Assembly: GCA_025453855.1 (NCBI GenBank)
Contig: JALOPO010000079.1
Span: forward strand, 1 to 7,118
DNA from: Gemmatimonadaceae bacterium
GTDB lineage: Bacteria; Gemmatimonadota; Gemmatimonadetes; Gemmatimonadales; Gemmatimonadaceae
Reading direction: 5' to 3'
DNA length: 7,118 nucleotides
Shown here piece after piece: positions 1 through 4,596 of the stretch. Made by a program: the position numbers and the translations under genes. The notes under the pieces are model-generated. The model had not been told where the DNA came from, did not search any database, and worked only from the letters and a program-made list of their open reading frames with translations. Position 1 is the stretch's first letter. Each line of letters begins with the position of its first letter.

Positions 1-270
1 GAGGTAGCCATCGCCCTCCTCGACGCCGAAGACGGGGACGATGTTCGGGTGCGAGAAGCTCGCGGCGACCCGCGTCTCGCGCGCGAACCGCTCGCGCAGG
101 TCCGGATCGTCGGCCACCTCGGCGCTGAGCACCTTGAGCGCGACCGGGCGGTCGAGGCGGCGATCGCGGGCCAGGACCACGGTCCCCATGCCGCCGCGGC
201 CGAGCACGCGCTCGACCGTGTAGCGGTCGCCGAGTCGCGTGCGGAGGAGGTCGAGGTCGCCGGTCGTCAT
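1..270 (-). CDS. PknB-type Ser/Thr protein kinase, N-terminal part (truncated by window edge)
   Basis: This gene is read on the minus strand from the ATG at 270-268. Exactly 90 codons are visible and the rest lies beyond position 1. The translation begins MTTGDLDLLRTRLGDRYTVE. It carries the N-lobe hallmarks of Hanks-type kinases: a glycine-rich ATP loop GRGGMGTVV (residues 25-33), the VALK motif with the ATP-anchoring lysine K46, the alpha-C glutamate in FARET (E65), and HPNIVPVF (74-81). In the family this lobe binds ATP; the catalytic loop (HRD), DFG motif and any transmembrane or sensor domain would lie outside the window. It is divergent from the HerA-like gene, with 65 bp between the two start codons. 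No Shine-Dalgarno sequence precedes the ATG. Kinase identity is secure; its substrate is unknown, and a link to the repair genes would be guesswork. Confidence 0.93.
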   Translation of the reverse strand, partial: MTTGDLDLLRTRLGDRYTVERVLGRGGMGTVVLARDRRLDRPVALKVLSAEVADDPDLRERFARETRVAASFSHPNIVPVFGVEEGDGYL

Positions 271-319
271 GCGAGGGAATGTGCCGCCGACCACGGCCGT
301 CCGCACGCCGATGCGGCCC

Positions 320-326
320 GTATAGC
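320..326. promoter_or_regulatory. Possible shared -10 island in the divergent kinase/herA-like intergenic region
   Basis: GTATAGC is the only AT-rich spot in the 65-bp gap between the divergent starts at 270 and 336. On the + strand TATAGC (321-326) ends 9 nt before the ATG at 336. Transcription would therefore start within a few bases of the start codon, giving a leaderless or near-leaderless mRNA, which fits the absence of a Shine-Dalgarno sequence there. On the - strand the same bases read GCTATAC, and TATACG would give the kinase a leader of roughly 40 nt. No -35 consensus is visible in either direction. The box is similar in sequence and placement to the one before the sbcD-like gene, TATCCT at 3377-3382. 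This is inference from position and base composition. Confidence 0.4.
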
Positions 327-335
327 TTGCAGCCG

Positions 336-2315
336 ATGTCAGCCGCACCCGCCCCCGAGGCCGCCCGCCGTCCGCTCGGTCGCGTCGTCGCCACCGAGCG
401 CCGGCCGAACACGCCGCACGAGTTCCACTTCTGGACGGCGCTCGACTCGCCGGTCGGCATCGGGACGATCGTCGTCGTCGACGCCGACCTGCCGGTGAAC
501 GGCGTGCTCCCGCGCATCTACGGCGTGGTGGTCGACGCGGCCGGATGGACCGACCTGCAGACCGCGCTCGACGACGTGCTGGGGCGCGACGGCGACCCGG
601 GCGGCGGCGTGGTCGCCACGCAGCGCGCCGAGATCCGCCTCTACACCGCGAGCGTGCTGCGTCACGTCCCCGACGAGCCGCTGCAGCCGGTGCCGATGGG
701 GATCGTGCACCTCGCGAGCGATGCCGACGTCGCGATGGCGCTCCGCATGGACGGCTACGTCGCCGGTGCGCGCACCACCGGGATCCCGCTCGGCCTCTAT
801 CGCGGCGGCGGCGTGGAGAGCCCGGTGCACCTCGACGCCGACTTCCTCCTCGGCCCCGAGGCGGCGCACCTCAACATCACCGGCGTCTCGGGGCTCGCGA
901 CCAAGACGAGCGCGGTGACCTGGCTGCTGCAGTCGATCTTCGCGCACTTCCCGTCGCACAAGGGGAGCGTGGCCGCGGTCTGCTTCAACGTGAAGGGGCC
1001 CGACCTCCTCTTCCTCGACAAGGCGGCCGAGCTGCGCCCCGAGGACCGCGCGATGTACGAGCGCCTCGGGGTGCCGGCCGAGCCGTTCGCCAACGTGCGC
1101 TACTACGCGCCGTTCAACGCCGCCGGGAGCGCCCTCGCCACGCATCGCACCAACGAGGCGCTGCTCGAGAACGTGCACCCGCTCACCTGGGGGCTGCGCG
1201 AGGTGCTCCAGTACGCCGGCGTGCTCCTCGATCGCGAGGACGTCGACGCCAAGGCCGATGCGCTGATCGACTTCGTGCGCGAGCAGGTCGTCGACAAGAG
1301 CTTCCGCGACGAGCTCCTCGGCGTGCAGACGTGGCAGGTGCAGAGCTTCGGCGACCTCGATCGCTGGTTCCGCGCGCTCCTCGACGCCATGGAGCGTGCC
1401 GACCACCAGACGTGGCGCACGCACCACGTGGCGACGATCCGCAAGGTGCGCAACCGCCTCGTGAACCTCGCCACGCGCTGCGCCGGCCTCGTCACCGACA
1501 GCGCCGATGCGAGCGACCTCCCGTTCGAGACCTTCGAGGACCGTGGCGTCTACGTGATCGACGTCGCCAACCTCGAGGAGGACGCGCAGGACCTGGTGTT
1601 CGCGCGCGTGGTCACGCGGCTGCGCGAGCAGCTCGAGCGACGCAAGCTCGGCGTCGACCACGTGGTCGTCTTCGTGGACGAGCTGAACAAGTACGCGCCC
1701 AACGACGGCCCCGAGACGTACGTGCGGCGCATGCTCCTCGACATCGCCGAGCGCGGCCGCTACCTGGGCCTCGTCCTCTTCAGCGCGCAGCAGTTCCGCT
1801 CGCAGGTGCACCGCCGCGTCGTCGGCAACGCGGGGACGGCGGTCTACGGGCGCATGGACGGGGACGAACTCGCCACCGCGGGGTACAGCGTGCTGAGCCC
1901 GGCCATCCGGACACGGCTCTCGACGCTCGACAAGGGGCAGTTGATGGTGCGGCACCCGCATTTCACGCAGCCGGTCTTCGTGCGCTTCCCGCGCCCGTGC
2001 GTGATGAGCGGGCGGCAGGGGGCGGAGACGTATCCGTCGGCGCCGCTCGAGGATGTGGAGCTCGCGCTGCTGCGGCGCCTGCGGCGACTCGACAGCGGGA
2101 TCGAGCTCACCTGGTTCCGCGGCGTGGTCGCCCTCGCCGACGAGGCCGAGGTGGTGCGCGCGGTGCGTGCGGCCGAGCGCGAACGCCCCGCCGACGTCAA
2201 GCAGTTCGTGACGCAGCAGTTCCGGAAGCATGTCGCGCCGCGGGCGCTCGCCGTGCCGGCGGCCAAGGTGGCGCCGATCCTCGCCCCGGCCGGCGACGAT
2301 CCGTACGGCTTCTGA
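336..2315 (+). CDS. herA: HerA-like hexameric DNA-translocase ATPase (DUF87/FtsK-HerA superfamily), variant P-loop
   Basis: The 659-residue protein starts MSAAPAPEAARRPLGRVVAT. The ATG at 336 is preferred over the in-frame ATG at 279, which would push the gene through the TATAGC box. Residues 1 to about 150 (GRVVATERRPNTPHEFHFW, then short beta-rich segments) match the place of the HAS-type beta-barrel of HerA proteins. The ATPase core follows. The P-loop region GVSGLATKTS (183-192, K190-T191) is not the usual GATGSGKS. NVKGPDLLFLD (218-228) comes next, then Walker B VVVFVDELNKYAP (443-455, D448-E449) and a sensor-like strand FSAQQF (482-487) before an arginine cluster RR (493-494). HerA proteins form hexameric DNA pumps that, with NurA and Mre11-Rad50, resect double-strand breaks in archaea and some bacteria. 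The sbcD- and sbcC-like genes downstream support this role. An alternative is a related DNA-processing ATPase without NurA. Superfamily membership is firm; the exact subfamily less so. Confidence 0.85.
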   Translation: MSAAPAPEAARRPLGRVVATERRPNTPHEFHFWTALDSPVGIGTIVVVDADLPVNGVLPRIYGVVVDAAGWTDLQTALDDVLGRDGDPGGGVVATQRAEIRLYTASVLRHVPDEPLQPVPMGIVHLASDADVAMALRMDGYVAGARTTGIPLGLYRGGGVESPVHLDADFLLGPEAAHLNITGVSGLATKTSAVTWLLQSIFAHFPSHKGSVAAVCFNVKGPDLLFLDKAAELRPEDRAMYERLGVPAEPFANVRYYAPFNAAGSALATHRTNEALLENVHPLTWGLREVLQYAGVLLDREDVDAKADALIDFVREQVVDKSFRDELLGVQTWQVQSFGDLDRWFRALLDAMERADHQTWRTHHVATIRKVRNRLVNLATRCAGLVTDSADASDLPFETFEDRGVYVIDVANLEEDAQDLVFARVVTRLREQLERRKLGVDHVVVFVDELNKYAPNDGPETYVRRMLLDIAERGRYLGLVLFSAQQFRSQVHRRVVGNAGTAVYGRMDGDELATAGYSVLSPAIRTRLSTLDKGQLMVRHPHFTQPVFVRFPRPCVMSGRQGAETYPSAPLEDVELALLRRLRRLDSGIELTWFRGVVALADEAEVVRAVRAAERERPADVKQFVTQQFRKHVAPRALAVPAAKVAPILAPAGDDPYGF

Positions 2316-2376
2316 TCGTGCCTCCATGGTGGTGACGTGGTGCGTGCGGACGTGCGCCGATGCGCTGGCGCTGCAC

Positions 2377-3231
2377 ATGACGACGGCAACGCGTCGTCTC
2401 GCGCGCCTGACGGGCACGCTCATGGTGCTGGCCGCATCTGCGGCACCCCTCGCGGCGCAGGCAACGCGCGTCGCGACCGGCGCACCACCGGCCCGCGTCA
2501 CGCTCGCGCTCCGTCCCTGGCCGGGTGACGCGCTGCGCGTGCTGGTGGAGCACGACACCGAGGAGCGCGGCACGCTCCCAATGGCGCGCGGCGACTCCAC
2601 CGTCGTCACGCGCACGAGCACCGCGGTGGTGGTGCGTTCCGTCGTCGAGAGCGTCGATGCCGGCGGGGCGGTGCTGCGCTCCACGCTCGACTCGGTGGCG
2701 GTGCAGGCGAGCGGCGGGCGGATCGAGGGGCGCATGCAACGCACGCGCGACGCACTCGCGATGCGGGGGCGCACCGTGATGCTCCACGTCGCTACCGATG
2801 GCACGGTGGCGCTCCTCGATCGCTCCGCGCCGGCCGTCGCGCTCGCGGCGCTGTCGCCGGTGCTGCAGCGCGTCCCGGCGGTCTTTCCGGAGGCGCCGGT
2901 CGGCGTCGGCGATCGCTGGACGCGCCGCGTCATGGTTCCCGGGGCGCCGGGCGATGCGCTGGTGGCCGAGTTCGTCCTCGACTCGCTCACGCAGGGCGGC
3001 GATCGGGCATGGGTGTCGGTGCGGGGCGCGCTGGACGACGCCGCGGCGCCTGCCGCCAGCGGCGACGGCGCCGCGGGAACGGTGCAAGGGTGGCTGGTGC
3101 TCGACCGGCGCCGTGGCTGGGTGGTGCAGTCGCGCCTCGCGCTCACGCTCCGCACCATGGCGCGCCGCGCGGGCGGCGCGCCCATGCGCTTCGCGATGCG
3201 GATGGAGCAGCGGATGCGCGAGCTCCCCTGA
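2377..3231 (+). CDS. Exported protein of unknown function with Sec signal peptide
   Basis: The protein has 284 residues. I chose the ATG at 2377 because it opens a textbook signal peptide: MTTATRRLARL (basic n-region), hydrophobic LTGTLMVLAASAA (11-23), and PLAAQ at 24-28 with probable signal peptidase I cleavage after AAQ. An in-frame ATG at 2326, 10 nt after the herA-like stop, would add 17 residues that spoil the n-region. Neither start has a Shine-Dalgarno sequence. The mature part alternates short beta-strand-like stretches (TSTAVVVRSVVESVDAGGAV, 80-99) and has FPEAPVGVGDRW (170-181) and GWLVLDRRRGWVVQS (238-252). That layout recalls secreted beta-rich families such as DUF6263-like proteins, but I cannot assign it. 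There are no membrane helices after the signal and no lipobox cysteine. It probably acts in the periplasm or outside the cell, so its place between DNA-repair genes is odd. Confidence 0.78.
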   Translation: MTTATRRLARLTGTLMVLAASAAPLAAQATRVATGAPPARVTLALRPWPGDALRVLVEHDTEERGTLPMARGDSTVVTRTSTAVVVRSVVESVDAGGAVLRSTLDSVAVQASGGRIEGRMQRTRDALAMRGRTVMLHVATDGTVALLDRSAPAVALAALSPVLQRVPAVFPEAPVGVGDRWTRRVMVPGAPGDALVAEFVLDSLTQGGDRAWVSVRGALDDAAAPAASGDGAAGTVQGWLVLDRRRGWVVQSRLALTLRTMARRAGGAPMRFAMRMEQRMRELP

Positions 3232-3249
3232 CTCCGCCCCCCCGGCCCC

Positions 3250-3318
3250 CGGTGCCAGGCACCTCTGTCCCGCACCAGGGGACAGAGGTGCCTGGGGGGA
3301 CAGAGGTGCCTGGCACCG
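3250..3318. repeat. REP/BIME-like palindromic element: 22-bp inverted repeat enclosing an 18-bp tandem unit
   Basis: Positions 3250-3271 and 3297-3318 are perfect reverse complements (22 bp, 25-nt loop). Within the element the 18-mer GGGGACAGAGGTGCCTGG occurs twice back to back (3278-3295 and 3296-3313), and an inverted copy (17 of 18 bases) lies at 3255-3271. Each outer arm also holds its own small palindrome, GGTGCC-A-GGCACC at 3251-3263 and GGTGCC-T-GGCACC at 3305-3317. The left arm can pair with either tandem copy, giving alternative hairpins. Multi-copy intergenic elements of this kind are typically REP sequences mobilised in trans by RAYT (REP-associated tyrosine) transposases; copy number cannot be seen here. 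It starts 19 nt after the exported-protein stop. An mRNA hairpin could shield the upstream 3' end, but no T-tract follows, so a classical intrinsic terminator is not supported. Confidence 0.85.
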
Positions 3319-3376
3319 CAGGGCGGGCACCGCCGGCGGCCGACGGCGCCGGTCCGAACAAACCCCGGTCCCCCGC

Positions 3377-3382
3377 TATCCT
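3377..3382 (+). promoter_or_regulatory. Probable -10 box for leaderless sbcD-sbcC transcription
   Basis: TATCCT ends 5 nt before the ATG at 3388 (CGCTATCCTTGGACATG). With a normal -10 to start-site spacing the transcript would begin at or next to the A of the start codon, so the sbcD-like gene would be leaderless. No Shine-Dalgarno sequence is present. The box follows the REP-like element and an unusual AACAAAC stretch (3357-3363) in an otherwise GC-rich gap; no -35 consensus is recognisable. It suggests that sbcD-sbcC can be transcribed independently of the herA-like gene. Confidence 0.45.
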
Positions 3383-3387
3383 TGGAC

Positions 3388-4596
3388 ATGCGCGTCGCCC
3401 ACCTCGCCGATCTCCACATCGGCTTCCGGCAGTACGCCCGCTCGGCCCCGGGAGGCATGAACCAGCGCGAGGTCGACGTCTCGCGCGCAGTCGCGCGCGC
3501 CGTCGATGCCGTGATCGCCGAGGCCCCCGATGCCGTCGTCGTGGCGGGCGACGTCTTCCACCAGGTGCGCCCCAGCAATCCGGCGATCGTCTTCGCCGTG
3601 CAGCAGTTCCTGCGGCTCCGCGCCGCGCTCGGCCCCGATGCGCCCATCGTCGTCGTCGCCGGCAACCACGACCAGCCCCGCGCCACCGAGAGCGGCTGCA
3701 TCCTGCGCGTGCTGCGCGTGCTCGGCATCACCGTCGTCGATGCCGGCCCCGAGCGCCTCGCCTTCCCGCAGCTCGACCTCTCGATCCTCGCCATCCCCGA
3801 CCAGCTCGGCGTCCCCATCCCGCGACTCGAGCTCGACACGAGCGCGAAGTGGAACGTGCTCGTCGCGCACGGCCAGGTCCCCGACGCACTCCCCCCCGAG
3901 CGCTACGAGGGCGAACGCCAGGTGCGCGAGGTGCCGCGCGCGGAGCTCGAGCGCGCCGCCTGGGACTACGTCGCGCTCGGCCACTACCACGTGCATCATC
4001 GCGTCGCCGATCGCGCCTGGTACTCGGGCGCGATCGAGTACACGAGCAACAACACGTGGGGCGAGCTGCGCGAGCAGGCGTCGCTCAAGGTGCCCGGCAA
4101 GGGCTTCGTCATCCACGACCTCGCCACGCAGGCGCATCGCTTCATCCCCGTCGCCAGCGATCGCCGCATCCTCGACCTCGAACCGGTCGAGGCGCATGGC
4201 CTCTCGCCTGCCGAGGTGGACGAGCGACTCGCCACGCGCATCGCGCAGCTCAAGGGCGGCGTCGACGACGCCATCGTGCGCCTCCGCGTCTTCGACATCC
4301 CGCGCCTCGTGGTGCGTGACCTCGACCAGCGCCAGGTGCAGGCGTGGAAGCGCGCCGCGCTCCACTTCCAGCTCGACACGCGACGCCCCGAGCTGGTGAC
4401 GTCACGCGACGCATCGGGTGCCCCCACCGCGCGCCCCTCGCTGCAGCAGATCGTCGAGGCCAAGCTGCGCACGCGGCTCATCCCCGGCGGCATCGATCGC
4501 GACGCGTTCGTCTCGCGCGGCCTCGGCTATCTCCCGACGCTCGAGGGCGACGGCGAACCGGTGGAGCTGCTCGCGCCGCCGGAGGGCGCCGCGTGA
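3388..4596 (+). CDS. sbcD: SbcD/Mre11-like DNA repair nuclease (calcineurin-like metallophosphoesterase)
   Basis: The protein has 402 residues. It starts MRVAHLADLHIGF at the ATG at 3388; a TTG two codons upstream is also in frame, but the ATG sits just behind the TATCCT box. All five metallophosphoesterase motifs are present in order: DLH (D8, H10), GDVFH (D55), GNHD (N93, H94), AHG (H161) and GHYHVH (H199, H201). In Mre11/SbcD these bind two Mn ions and drive 3'-5' exonuclease and endonuclease activity on DNA ends and hairpins. The phosphoesterase and capping regions take up roughly the first 260 residues, followed by a C-terminal region that in the family contacts the Rad50/SbcC coiled coil. 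The length is near that of E. coli SbcD (400). The stop overlaps the next start (GTGA), indicating translational coupling and a fixed stoichiometric complex with the SbcC-like protein. It should act on nucleoid DNA at double-strand breaks. Confidence 0.95.
   Translation: MRVAHLADLHIGFRQYARSAPGGMNQREVDVSRAVARAVDAVIAEAPDAVVVAGDVFHQVRPSNPAIVFAVQQFLRLRAALGPDAPIVVVAGNHDQPRATESGCILRVLRVLGITVVDAGPERLAFPQLDLSILAIPDQLGVPIPRLELDTSAKWNVLVAHGQVPDALPPERYEGERQVREVPRAELERAAWDYVALGHYHVHHRVADRAWYSGAIEYTSNNTWGELREQASLKVPGKGFVIHDLATQAHRFIPVASDRRILDLEPVEAHGLSPAEVDERLATRIAQLKGGVDDAIVRLRVFDIPRLVVRDLDQRQVQAWKRAALHFQLDTRRPELVTSRDASGAPTARPSLQQIVEAKLRTRLIPGGIDRDAFVSRGLGYLPTLEGDGEPVELLAPPEGAA
4581..4585 (+). promoter_or_regulatory. 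Shine-Dalgarno site fixing the sbcC GTG start
   Basis: GGAGG lies 7 nt upstream of the GTG at 4593, inside the last codons of the sbcD-like gene. It is one of only two convincing ribosome binding sites in the window. It decides the start, because the open frame extends upstream to an ATG at 4344 that would overlap sbcD by about 250 nt. Confidence 0.8.

Noticed and set aside
545..2335. Second + strand open frame of about 596 codons inside the herA-like gene
   Set aside because: The translation is an Arg/Pro/Ala run typical of frame-shifted GC-rich coding DNA, and it overlaps a gene with clear Walker B and HerA motifs.
2326..2376. Earlier ATG start for the exported protein
   Set aside because: It lies close to the herA-like stop, but adds MVVTWCVRTCADALALH, which does not fit a signal-peptide n-region; the ATG at 2377 begins a classical one.
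3250..3318. Intrinsic transcription terminator
   Set aside because: The hairpin is strong but no T-tract follows either arm; the nested and tandem structure fits a REP-like repeat better. A termination role is not excluded.
3250..3318. CRISPR repeats
   Set aside because: The two direct copies are contiguous, with no spacer between them, and the third copy is inverted; there are no cas genes.
339..3839. Antisense open frame of about 1,166 codons on the - strand
   Set aside because: It runs opposite three well-supported genes and the REP-like element, and its translation is low-complexity Arg/Ala/His-rich with no recognisable domain. In DNA this GC-rich, stop codons are rare in the frame complementary to real genes.
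3890..3899. Run of seven C bases inside sbcD as a possible phase-variation slippage site
   Set aside because: C7 runs are expected by chance at this GC content (another lies at 3237-3243), and the frame here is intact.
4344..4592. Upstream extension of the sbcC frame to an ATG at 4344
   Set aside because: It would overlap sbcD by about 250 nt and adds an Arg/Ala-rich segment without family similarity; the GTG at 4593 has a GGAGG site and the N-terminus expected of SbcC/Rad50.
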